From: Leptodontidium sp. MPI-SDFR-AT-0119
Taxonomy: Eukaryota; Ascomycota; Leotiomycetes; Helotiales; Leptodontidiaceae
Assembly: GCA_020726505.1 (NCBI GenBank)
Contig: JAHLEZ010000040.1
Span: forward strand, 1-64,000
Length of the DNA stretch: 64,000 nt
Reading direction: 5' to 3'
Shown piece after piece: positions 1-10,894 of this stretch (position 1 is its first letter; each line of letters begins with the position of its first letter). The notes below the pieces were generated by a model. It did no database searches, had not been told where the DNA came from, and worked only from the letters and a program-made list of their open reading frames with translations. The translations under genes and the position numbers were made by a program.

Positions 1-216
1 TTTCAATTCTACGTCAGGGACAACCTCTGAAGACGATTCAGAAGGTATCTCAGAGAGAATCGACGATTGGGAGCTTTGAGACGACGACATAGCGACAGTA
101 AGGTAGCTTAAGAGGTGAAAATAAAAGGGCGACAGCAAGGTGCTTGAAGATATGGCTAGAGATATGGCTGATCCAGTGTGAGGAATATAGGTGGTTTATA
201 TGGCTCCAAAGGTAGG

Positions 217-750
217 TATGCCCTCACTTACACCTTCGGTATCCGGGCATTGAAATGTCCTGCTTTTTAGGCGAGAAACTGATCAATTTCCACATCCAGG
301 ATCCTCAAACCTACCTCCTAAACACCGATCACGAGTCTGCGAATATCCTCATTTCTTTCCAGCCATCCGGGCATTAAAATCGACCCATTATTCCTCCCAA
401 AACACCGAAATCTCGAAGCCCGGGCACAAATATCAGGGGGTAGGACAGGTCTAGAGGAGTCGAAGGATGCAGCTAATGTATATCCTCATATCCGGAACGA
501 TCCAAGCATACTTTGGGCATCAGAAACCATTGATTTCCCAGCTAAAAACAGGCAATGCAATGTCCGAATCACACAGCTAGGGGCAGGTGGATGTCAAGAA
601 GTATAGGATGGACGTATATCCTCATTTCCACAACCTCTTGGGATATGCCCGGGCACTCGATATCACACCAAATCCTACCAAAATCAAGGCAGATTCCATG
701 CCCAGGATACACACGGAAAGGCCGGGTACGCGAGAGAATCCAAGGGAATC
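217..750. repeat. Degenerate ~136-bp tandem repeat, about four units
   Basis: The motif TATCCTCAT recurs at 344, 481 and 617, a spacing of 137 and 136 bp. A weaker match (TATGCCCTCAC) lies at 217. Each is followed downstream by a GGGCAT/GGGCAC-type motif (near 243, 366, 515 and 650). The units are strongly diverged and hold no convincing gene. The two short + strand ORFs here overlap in different frames and look like chance. Confidence 0.5.
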
Positions 751-935
751 GAGGGACTGCATCCGAATGGTCAACTTTACGGTTCTGGCCTCTTCAGAAG
801 GTTCAATGGCCTCGCAACCTCTAACAAATTTAGTTAGAGAGCAAGGAGATCTTTATTAAGGACGAGGAGGCGTCAGGTAAGCTCCCAACCACCTCCCAGC
901 CCCCTGATTTACAAGGCTTCAGCCTCATTTTACCC

Positions 936-1085
936 CTCCAACTACCCCTCCAACTACCCCTCCAATACGCCAATATACTACGCAGTGAGAAACAATACAG
1001 AGTTCGTAGGCTAATATCACTCCGTATTTATAGGAACGGTCTTATATCACTCCAGTATTTTTCAGAATGGTCCCATATCACTATT
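936..1085. repeat. Short tandem repeats (12-bp CT-rich and ~30-bp ATATCACT units)
   Basis: A 12-bp unit (CTCCAACTACCC) repeats about three times from 936 to 969. ATATCAC then starts at 1014, 1044 and 1075, each followed by a related A/T-rich stretch ending in GGAACGGTC or GAATGGTCC. This is a second short tandem array with a unit of 30-31 bp. No gene is visible. Confidence 0.6.
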
Positions 1086-1429
1086 GTGGGGGGTATCAAG
1101 AATACTGCATACACTACTGCGAACACTGTTCCGAAGTTCGTTTGTTGGTTGTGATTTTAGGACTGCTGTAGGTTTAGCGAGTAAAAAGGGGCGAGGTGTG
1201 TGAGAGAGCAGTTTTGGGCTCCAGGTCCATCCATTGAACCAGCCTGTTATAGACTTTGCTTTTAGATTGTAATATATACCCTCTCACCACAACAGTCGCA
1301 TTCTCAATCATGCCTATGTACAAAATATATGCAACGCCCCAATCCCCACAATGCATAACCCATCCCCTCAAACCTTCATACCCCCTTCCGTTCCCCTCCA
1401 CTCTACTCCACTCACTCAACCCCATTTAT

Positions 1430-1565
1430 CTAAACACCCTTCCCCTTCCCCGTTCCCTTCCCCACCTCCGTAGCAGCCTTAGCAAGCATCTCTACACCCA
1501 CACTCCTCAACTTAAACATCTGAAATTTCCCACTCGCAGTCTTCGGGTACAGGCGATCGTGACCT
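1430..1565 (-). pseudogene. ANL (AMP-binding) synthetase C-terminal relic
   Basis: The minus strand reads LYPKTASGKFQMFKLR followed by SVGVEMLAK, then a Gly/Lys tail and a stop at 1430. The PKTASGK segment matches the A10 motif that carries the catalytic lysine in the C-terminal subdomain of acyl-CoA synthetase-type ANL enzymes. No other ANL motif (such as the A3 glycine-rich loop) can be read upstream in any frame, so only the last ~45 codons survive. I infer a gene relic; a chance match is possible because the motif is short. Confidence 0.4.
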
Positions 1566-2087
1566 GCCAAACCGTACCATATTGGTCTACTAAGAGGAGA
1601 AAAAGAAGAAGAGGACGACGAAGACAAACATGGAGATATCGTGGGGAAGCGAGATCACCCACGCGTAATTGCGGCAATTCATCAGCAACCTCTGGCAACT
1701 AGACAAGCTCTCTGAAGTACCATGAAAAAATCTTATCAATCTAAAGATTAACTCGACCCGTCAACTAAGCGTTACACGAGAGAAAGAGATTACATGCAAC
1801 CTAGTGTCCCTTAGAGACTTTACTGTAAATATTAATATCCTAGGAGCGCACTGACTTTCTTTTACTAATTCATACCCTGTTTACAGACCTGATTACTGCT
1901 CTTCATAGTAAAGTAACGGTACCCTTACTAATGCTATGACAACACTTAACTGCTGCACCTCCGTACATCGTATAGAGACGCGTACTGGCAGCTCATCTCG
2001 AAAGCGAGGCTGACGTCTTCCAAGGCTGGCAGTGCACTTGTCGGGAGTCACCCTTCGTCCCAGGCTTCCCGTGTCTCTCGACTTTGT
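1566..2087. other. Gene-free interval
   Basis: I see no gene, RNA or repeat here. It is the downstream flank of the fucosidase gene that ends at 2088. Confidence 0.5.
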
Positions 2088-4446
2088 TTACCATCTGCTG
2101 GTATATGCCAGCTTGAAAGTCCAAACATACTCATCCGACGCTATTACATCGTTCGATAATGACAGAGTGATCGTCGTGTCGCTATTCCAAGTGACGGGAA
2201 TCACTGTGCCAGTAAGACTTCCTCCCAAGATGCTCACCGTATCACCCGGTAAGTATGGAACCAGATCGGGGATAATAAGTGTGGTGGGAGGTGTTGTCAG
2301 GTAGTGAATGTAAAATGCGTCCTTGGTTGTGGTATATCGGAAGTTGTTTTCGCCTGGAGTGACGGACCAGTATCGAGTTTTGAATATGCTTTCTGAATGG
2401 GCTGTGATCCACGCTCCTGCATCCGTGAGACCTTGCTGCATGATTTCAGGAATTGTCCCATCATTCTTGGGTCCGATATCAAGGAGGAAATTTCCGTTTT
2501 TGCTGACAATGTCAGCCAAGGACTGTACAATGTCGTTTCCGGTCAAGTATCCTGAGTCCGGCGTTTGGTAATTGTAGCCAAAGGAGAATGGGTCCATGCC
2601 ACGATTTGATTCCCATTTGCGACTAACAACCCCATCATGGGTAAAATATCTGATTTGCTTTTAGCTTGATGCATTTGCAAGCTGTTCGGAGATCGATAGA
2701 CTTACTCTGGAGTATCAAAATCCCCTGCAATACCACAGCGAGAATTAAAGGTCACCTGGCGCCCTTGATCTCGGGCCCAATTGAGCCAAGCAGAAGCAAA
2801 AATAGTGGCATTGTTGGCACTGCCAGCAATATCACACCACATGATTTCTGTCTCATAGTCGTATGCAAGCACATTTTGCTGAGGAAGCTGAATGTCTTGG
2901 ATGAAGTCTGCGTTGTCGACGAACCCAGTACATGTTTCCACAGCTCCAGTGTACGGATTAACAGGTGGTCCTAATAGCAGGAGATGTCAGCAACCAAGCC
3001 GATTCCAAATTAGTGGCATTTGGGGGGATATTCACCTCCTGGGAAACCGCCACCCGCTGGAATGCATAAGTAGTGTATAGAGGACTATTTCGTTTAGTAC
3101 CAGTATATGGGAGGAGAAAATTCACTAAGACTTACTTGAACCACTCGGGAAGTGAGAAATATGTGCCACGTCGGATTTGGGGGTGATATGTCTTGGCGGC
3201 GTTGAGAAGTTCGCCGATGAAATCCCTCTTTGGTCCGTAATGGACAGAAGAACGCTCGCTGATGCTAGTTGAAAAGTTAAACAGGGCAAAACCGTCATGG
3301 TGCTCTACATCGGATTAGCTGGATTCATTCGAGAGTGGAGAGAGTCATACTTGTCACAGGAACCATGTACTGAGCACCTGAAGCAGCGATGAGATCAACC
3401 CAAGTCTTTGCGTCGAAACTTGTCGCAGTGAAATTAGAGATGAAGTCATCATAGGTGAAGTTTTGACCATAAGTTGCAAGGTGATACTGATATGTGTGGG
3501 TTCTGTAATCTGGTTGGGTCATTCTCATCCAATACCTAGAAAAAGTTAGCATGCCTCGGAAAATATTTCTTCACGTGTCAAACCATTCTGCATAGTCTTC
3601 ACTGGTACCAGTACTGCCATAGGCGGGGGCAGAATAAACCCCCCAGTGAATGAAAATTCCAAATTTGACTTCGTGGAACCAGTCCGGGTTCCAATGCCAA
3701 CTTAAACTTGCGGCGTCCGCCGTATAGTCACCGAATCCACATCTTCCGGAAACGGTTGAAGTGGCAGTTTGCGCTGATCCATATCCAGTTCCCCATGTTG
3801 CGGTAATTTTGCCGCTGCAACTTGTTCCAACAGCAACTCCCGCGGCGTTTTGGACTCCGATTTGAACAACTGCAGCCTGACCAGGATAAAGACGTGTGAG
3901 AGTACCAGGCGTGACTAAATTGAAGCTGCTTGATGATGCAGTGATGTTCAATGTATCGGCCAGAGTGAGAGAGTTCGTCTTATTTGTATTTGTGACGACC
4001 ATCTCAATGACTTGCTCATAATCACTCCCTTCAAACCATTTGGAAGTCAAAGTTGTGCCAGAAATGACAAGAGTTGGTGGATAGCCATCTGATATACGTC
4101 AGTCAAGATGAATTGAAACTAGAAAGGGTAGACTTACGATCTGATCGTGCTTCCACTCTATCATCGGTTATAGCCAAAGGCTGGACTCTGGAGACCAGTG
4201 CCCCAAGTAGCCCCATAATTGGGGTTAGGTTCAGGCTCCACATCTGGGCGGAAAAGTACAAAATACCAATGTATTGAGACTGTATTGTTTGGGGAGCATA
4301 CAAATAGTTGCTTTATAAGAATCAACCGACTTGAACTTTTTCTCAACCCCGCACCCCCAACCACCGAGCAGCACGCAGCAATTGAAGCAACCGTCGTTCC
4401 GGAGAAATAGAAGAGCGAAAAGGCCCGCCACACGGGGGATCTGCAT
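2088..4446 (-). CDS. Secreted GH29 alpha-L-fucosidase, multi-exon, with a probable 1-nt deletion
   Basis: Predicted to release terminal alpha-L-fucose from glycans outside the cell. The start at 4446 opens a hydrophobic N-terminus ([15 protein letters not shown]). Exons I can place are 4302-4446, 4138-4243, 3575-4088, ~3355-3535, 3136-3304 and 3036-3084, followed by ~2702-2970 and 2088-~2650. All introns read GT-AG. GH29 landmarks in order are [55 protein letters not shown] (the Asp is the expected nucleophile) and [12 protein letters not shown]-terminal beta domain follows. The N-terminal ~150 residues look like an extra beta-rich module. Exon 3036-3084 is 49 nt where 50 would keep frame: NPLYTTYAF and [12 protein letters not shown] lie in different frames around 3059. 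Either the gene is freshly broken or one C is missing from the sequence. The family call is secure; the exact splice set is less so. Confidence 0.88.
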
Positions 4447-5023
4447 TCGCAGGGTCGACAGACTACTCGGGAAACTTCAACTTTGCGTATTCGTTTCCGT
4501 AATCACCACCAATTGAAGAGATGTCGGTAGTACAAGAATTGTACCGAGTAGTGTGTCACACCCTGGCGGGAAGCGCGCCAACCATCACACAGCATTCGAC
4601 GACATGTTTATTCAGAGTCTATTGCGCACATTAAAGAGAGAGAAAGAATGAGGTCTGAATCTATGTACAATTAAGGGCGATATGCCAAGCGACCCAAGGC
4701 CGAATCCACAACACAACAATGCTGCTCTGTGTCCGGGGCGGCTTGCAAATCTTGGATTCAAGTCACTCTCTTAAAATGTTATGGCATACTCTTCCCGAAA
4801 GTGTACTGGCTTTCATTTCTGCTATATGGCCAATTTTCTAGCCTAGTTTTCCTCGCGCATGATCAACCACCAGATAGACTAGATATTTCACTCAATTGAC
4901 TAGAAAAACATTTCCCAGTTCTTGATTACAACTGCCTTGTTACTATTCTCATGCTTTTTGGGATCTCAACCCCCCAATCTCCAGTCAGAAGAGAGTTATA
5001 GCCCACGGAATCGTCAGTTTGGA
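4447..5023. other. Fucosidase promoter side; no gene seen
   Basis: This is the interval between the fucosidase start and the end of the XlnR-like relic. I found no coding sequence, RNA gene or clear repeat in it. Confidence 0.5.
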
Positions 5024-6300
5024 TCATACATCAAGACCTTCCCCACTGCTAGTCCATCTATATAAAGATAATAACTCCCTGCGCCGAATCTTGTGTTGCT
5101 CGAGATTAACAGAAGTCGAGCACGTCGACGTAGACAAAGCCGATCTGGCCACCTTTCTGAAGTTTCTCTGCTTCGTCGTCAGTTGATTGAGAGTGAAAAT
5201 GTGCTAAAGTCATAAAATAAGGAACTCAGCTGATATTCAGTATTCAGCGTCACAACGAAGACTTCATGGACATCAATGATAGTCTCGCAAGCCTGGCCGA
5301 TGGTCTCACTTGTCGTCATCTCCATCTTGTCCGCAAAAACAAGGAGTATAAAGCTTCCGTGCATGAGGCAAACCCCAAACAAATATAGCATGAAGCTCAG
5401 CTCAGGATCGTGTTGAAGTATCTCAGACACCGCCGAAGCAGCTGATACCGCATGTTTTGCGCCTTGAGGAAGCTTTGTGAGGTGATCCAATGTGATGGAT
5501 TGCCTAGCATAGAAATCGGATCCCAGCTTCCGCGCAGCAGCACGTGTAGAACATGTAATAGGTGTTTGCTGTATGCTATCACTGCCTGGTGCCGTGAATG
5601 CTTCGTAGCCCATGGCCGTAAGTCCACCAGTGGAGATGATTGATCGAGAGAATCGAGCGAAAAAACGTCTAAGATTGAAGAATTTTAGACTGTGTGAGCG
5701 AATTTTCGAAGGCATCAACACTTCTTTCGATCTGAGCAACTGTGTCATCGAGCCCCCCTCCCCCAAAGCAAGGCTGCCAGAATTGGCGATGAATATCGAC
5801 GATGTCACCAAGAGTAGCCATCAACGGCAAAAAATATTCGACCAGACCCACACCAACGATTTTAGTCACTGGACCATAGAACTGTGGTAATTGTTGAGAG
5901 TCGGACGCGGAGTCTAGATCTCGCCAGGTCCTTTCGTCGGGAGGTTAGTAGGCTTGGCATTCAGCATCCAGGATATTCAAAGGTGCATTGGAAGATAAAG
6001 CCAGATGTCGATCCGCAATATAAAGTGGCCACCAAGTTCGTTGTCTCTCCTCTTTCATCTCTTCAACTTCAATATCCGAGAGGCCCTCCACAAAGTCGCT
6101 TTCCTGTTCTCCAGGCGACCGGTGGTCAAAATAGAATCACTGGCATTTTTGCTTTTGGTTGAGGCTGAGATCGCTCCCAAGTGACCAAGCCTTTGCCCAC
6201 GACTGCAAACAGTCTCTTCTTGTCTCAGTTCCTGATATTACTGAACTTGGAGTGCATACGTCAGGACATCGTCCACACTCATGCTGGTGGATGAAGGTTT
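5024..6300 (-). pseudogene. 5'-truncated, inactivated XlnR/XYR1-like fungal transcription factor
   Basis: On the minus strand, pieces of the XlnR-type regulatory domain appear in the right order but in different frames. They are SMSVDDVLTY (~6280), ERQRTWWPLYIADRHLALSS (~6010), ERTWRDLDSASD, TKIVGVGLVEYFLPLMATLG (~5860), HLLHVLHVLLRGSWDPISML, HAVSAASAVSEILQHDPELS, VFVVTLNTEYQ, RNFRKVARSAL and finally RRRELLSLYRWTSSGEGLDV with a stop at 5024. The intact family is ~900 residues with an N-terminal Zn2Cys6 DNA-binding domain; none is visible here, and homology stops at an ATT/TAA microsatellite near 6310-6335. Inactivating lesions include an in-frame TAA at 5945-5947, at least two frameshifts (about 5630-5670 and 5460), another stop near 6142, and a lost splice donor at 5229. 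In intact relatives these proteins activate xylanase and cellulase genes. Confidence 0.85.
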
Positions 6301-7282
6301 CGAGGTCGAATAATCAATAATAATAATAATAATGACGATAGTCATAGCGGTTGGGGGAATGGGACGACGGCAAATGTTTTAAGTGCAATTGGTCAAGTCT
6401 TGGTATAAGACGGGGACAGGGAGGGCGGCTTTATCCTGATAGGGGACGAGGATGACGGGATGACGACCATTTTGGGAGGTTTACAAGCTTTCTAATTGTT
6501 GCTGGACATGTACCATATCGCTACATGAAAGCAACCATTTCAGATACACCAAGCACCTCAAATAGTTTTGACATTAGCCTCGTGAAACCTGCACTTTTAC
6601 GAATCATCCCCAGAAACGCAAGTCAATCATCAACCACTTACTCGGCAGGCCCCTTAGTCCCGTCCCCCAAAGCCCATCCAAACCACCCCACCAAATCTGT
6701 ATTCTATAATAACCATCCTCATATAATAACAAAGACACATTCAGCCTCAATAATTGCAAAAAACCAACCAAAGCTAAGCACCATCCCGTTCTCAAAATAA
6801 CGGCCGCCTCATCCCCTGCTGCGCGGTGCCCTGCATGGGAACGCCAGCATCCGAACAGGCTACCACCGAGCGCCCCGGCCCCGGAACCTACCCCGGGAAT
6901 TCTGTTCTTCCAGGGCTCCGCCACCCAACGAGCGGCCCTGTCGAACACCCATCCATTCTAAATCTGGCGAAATCAATCTAGCAACGGTGCTGTCTGTCAG
7001 CACAACATTTTCGGTGCATGCAGGTTGTTGCTTTTAATTATACAAGACTATGGTGCTTGCTGTTGAGAGCTTAATGATCTGAGACGATTGAGCTGATTTC
7101 TCGGCTTTTTTGTTTCGATTACCTCCCTTCTTATTCTTACCTACCTCCTGGCTTCCTAGAGTGACATGCCTTTACGCCGCATATCTCGACAGGATATGAA
7201 AGTAGACACCACTCGCTGCGACATAACTACAAGATCCTCTATTGAGATTCCTGTCATCCTCCTCCTGGTTTTGCCTCTCTAA
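6301..7282. other. Intergenic with a TAA microsatellite
   Basis: A TAA trinucleotide run lies at about 6312-6335. The 114-codon minus ORF at 6604-6948 has no recognisable domain and I do not call it. The rest looks like ordinary 5' flank of the small gene that starts at 7283. Confidence 0.4.
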
Positions 7283-7777
7283 ATGGCAGACTCAAGATCC
7301 GACGGCCCACTCGTAAGTCAATCACACTCAGGATCCTCGCCCATTCCAGCGTTGACTTATCATCTCAATTAAATTCCAAGCTTTTCCAATCCACGTTTTT
7401 ACCTCCAACAGCAACATCAGTTAACGAAAACCCCCTAGCTACCACTCTACAAACCACCCTCCCGCTCCTCCTCCAGACCAGCCAGTCCCTCGCCACCGCC
7501 CTACTCGCCCTCACCTAGCCTAGATCTTGACCTCAACCCCAACCTCGACGCATCATCCCCTCTCAAACCGTCCTACCTCGAAACAGAACAAGTAGAAGAT
7601 GGACAGCAAAGTCAAAATAACAGGAGGAAAGCAGTAATATGCATCTTCCTCGCCGTCATGCTGTTACTCGTCGTGCCCCTGGCGGTCTTCAGTGTAGTTA
7701 TCTCGAAGGCGCACTTGAAGAAGGTGTGTACTACGAATGATGGGGGTGTTATGGGGGGAGATGCAGTTTGTGAGTGA
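7283..7777 (+). CDS. Small single-pass membrane protein, hypothetical
   Basis: A two-exon model fits. Exon 1 (7283-7312) encodes MADSRSDGPL. An intron runs GTAAGT...CCCCTAG (7313-7438), and exon 2 (7439-7777) continues in phase 0 to a TGA, giving 122 residues. The N-terminal ~80 residues are Pro/Ser-rich (PPSRSSSRPASPSPPPYSPS) and look disordered. A basic NNRRK then precedes a hydrophobic helix (VICIFLAVMLLLVVPLAVF), followed by a short tail. This is the architecture of small fungal type II or tail-anchored proteins. I do not recognise a family. Support is the clean splice signals and the membrane-topology logic, not homology. Confidence 0.5.
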
Positions 7778-10560
7778 GTGAATTGTAAGGCGTGTGCCTT
7801 TAGAAGAGGAGAGTTGGTTGGGATTGGGATTGTGTGGATAGCGTGGTGAGGTGTTGATGCTTTGATTTCGGGGTACGGAGGACTCGAAGTTGGGATTTGG
7901 ACTTGCAACTTGGGAGTTTGAATTGGGGAAAGGATTCAGGAAAGGCGTTAGGTTTAGCAGCCAAACCCCGGATGCATTGAGGAAGCCAAAACAGCATCAG
8001 CAGCCATCACAAGGGAAGCTTTGGAGCACTGCACATAATCAGGCGTTGTATATTTTGGCTTAGGAGATGACAAAAAATAGCATAGATCAGCCACATGCTC
8101 TCAGAATCTGGTCCCTAAGTAGAATGTAATTTTTGCATCAGCATCCAGCAACTGTGGGAAGTGTTGGGCTGCTACTTCATGCGGTCATCCTCATCCTCTT
8201 GGGCGTGTGTGAGGCTCCCCGGGCCTCAGACTGGTTCGCAGGAACAGCAGCAGGAACCAACAACTGTGCCTTTCCCCTACTTGGAATTACACAATCCGCC
8301 TCACCCTACAGTTTCGATGCAACGCTGTTCACAATAAGGCCGGTCGAACCTCTAGACTACGCACAGTAAATCTGGGTTGGATCGCCCCAAGCCAGTCCGG
8401 CATCATTCGAGACGGCTTATTGCCACAGGAGACCCATACACGGAGCAGTGTTCGCAATAGCAAATCATTCCATAAACGGCAGTCCATCTCATTCGATACC
8501 GGCTGGCTGGTACCCGCATATCATTGGTGTTGGCTGCCCGAAACCGAAATAGCTTGGACAACCAAGGATCTGCCTCGCTTAGAGGAGGCATGTGAAATAG
8601 CGTCTCAAAGAGGACAAAGGATTGCCAACCATATCCCCTGTGAGTTTTTTGTTGGTTATCGTCAAGTCATGCGGGCGAAACCTTTCCGGGGCCGCAGCTA
8701 CCTGGGCCTTGATGGGATGAATAAGTTCCGGGTATTTGATGCTTTGAAGCGAGGCTGGGTTTCAAGTGCAGTGGACGGTGTTGATTATTCAGGCGAAACG
8801 TGATAGAACAGTTTTGTACTATTCTAGAACAAATTTATCTGATGCTGGTTCCACGAACTTGACGGACCCAGGGATTGAAATCCAAAGAAACGGAATTTTG
8901 GTAAAGAGTGCCTCTCTTCTATACATTGATACGAGTGTATGTATTCCGGGCGACTGAGGCCGAGACGCAATTAAAGATCAACACCGGCCACAAATTAAAT
9001 ACCATCGCTCGTCATATTCGGTATAGAGTATCCAATCTGCATGTCATCTCAAGATCAAAATCAAATACAACATGCAGTCATCTTGAGAATACCAGGAGTA
9101 AGGAGACTGGCAGGAACATGGACCCCAAAGGTATGCCTGCGAAAGTCAAAGCAGGTACAAGATTATCTTCTAGGAAACTTAACGGGAGATACAGACCCCA
9201 TAAACCGTGAGATCAGAGTAGAGTTGCAGTAATTTAGATCCCAGATTGCGTACCATTGAAGTCAACATTCTGTACAAGTGTTCTGCATCCTCGCAAAAGA
9301 TCGGAGACATCATTGACATGTGACGGTAAGCTCATTTAATCAACAAATTAAGTGCCCTTTGATTCAAAGAAACACGATAGCAGTTGTTCTTCGAATCCAT
9401 GGTCAGAATAGCTTCACGGCCTGTACCTCCCCTCATGACGGCTGGGAAGGACAGCGCTTCCGGAAAAGATTAACGGAGAAGTGGGCTCGATATCTGAAAA
9501 TTGCAGTCAACAAACAATGCTGGTCCGTATACATCTCCAAACCTCCAAGCAAAGAAAATTCATGAGCCTATCCTCGCGGTTACATTGACGGATCCTGAGA
9601 ACCGAACACGTCAGCTCAGCAGTTCTCAAGCAAATCAAAACATACAAGCGGGTCGTTAAGCCGACAACGCATGCACAGGATCTACAAACACATGGAATCA
9701 TCTCAGATCCAAGCTGAAAAGAAGACAGAAACACCACCCAAAAACCACTATTGTGCGAGGATGAACCCAAAGGCTGGGTAAAATGCACGAGTAACAGATC
9801 CGTTGCAAGGGATCTCGCAGTCTCGCTACAGGGTACCCTCGCTTATTCTAGCATCCATCCCACGCTAAAGCGCCTATAAAAAGACGCTGAGCTGTCCCAG
9901 CCACTCAACCATCAACACTCATTTACACAGCCTCCCAAAATAGCCGCAGCCTCCCACCGCATCTTCACCCACCCGAGATCCTCAACATGGACAGGTGCCT
10001 CAATCAAGATCCAAATAGCCGCCGCCGCGGATCTCTCCCCCCACATTAAATCACTCTATGTCGTTTAAACATTAACCATATTAATTGAGCCCCCCGGATC
10101 GGATCCTCGGCTGCTGCGCTGCGCGTCATTCCCTCGTGATTGCTGCGGGTATTTATGGCAGCATGCAAACCCAGCACGACTTCTTAACCCCAAGCGGGCG
10201 AATTGAGGCTCGATAATGCTGAGTGCGGAGACTGGAGGACGAATAAGGATGTGCTTTGCCTTTCTGGGGTCAAGGATTGACAGGGAAGTCAGCTTAGTCA
10301 AAATTGCTTAGTGGAACACATTCCAAATGCTCCTGAAGCCTTGCTATGCATTCCAGCCAGTCGTTTTGATGTTCGTTTTCCCTTGTGCTATTCATGGCTT
10401 CGGCTACCGGGTGTGGGAGGCGTTGTGGAGGGTTTCCCTTCATGTCTTTGTTCGAGAATCCCGTGCTGTGCTATTCGTGTTCTCGGTCTTTCAATACCGG
10501 ACAACAAGTCCATGTATTGCTGTGTATTTTCGGAGTCGAGCTACTTCCGAGAATGATTGA
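7778..10560. other. Gene-poor interval
   Basis: Several ORFs of 60-127 codons occur (for example + 8420-8803) but none shows a domain, signal peptide or splice logic. A TATA-like TATAAAAAG lies near 9880 followed by a pyrimidine-rich leader, yet no convincing reading frame starts downstream. Confidence 0.35.
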
Positions 10561-10840
10561 AAGGATCTAAATTGACAAGCTCGCTTGGCCTTGGTTTATA
10601 CTTTACTTTTTTGCTTGAGGACTTCAAAATACAAAAGCTGGACGGTATCCGGTGGAGGTTATTCTCTTCATCCTCATCTCATTTCATCATCTCCATCATC
10701 AATACTAAAGGAGCTCTCTCCTTCTTTCCTACTTCATCTTTCGTCTGTCATAGATCTCCTACAGTCAAACCACCTTCCTTGACCTCATCTCATCTCAGAA
10801 GCTTCTCTCATATCTCATTGTCACTCCCCAGCCACATACA

Positions 10841-10892
10841 GTAAGATCTCTATCCCCACTCAACTCTACCCTTATCCTGACTTCCATTCTAG
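10841..10892 (+). other. 5'-UTR intron of the repeat precursor gene
   Basis: The donor GTAAGAT at 10841, branch-like CTGAC near 10877 and acceptor TTCTAG ending at 10892 form a 52-nt intron. It stops two bases before the ATG at 10895. This supports the start codon and indicates an expressed Pol II gene. Confidence 0.65.
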
Positions 10893-10894
10893 AG

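Noticed and set aside
6604..6948. 114-codon minus frame
   Set aside because: It has no domain, no signal peptide and no splice context, and is biased by a Pro/Gly-rich antisense.
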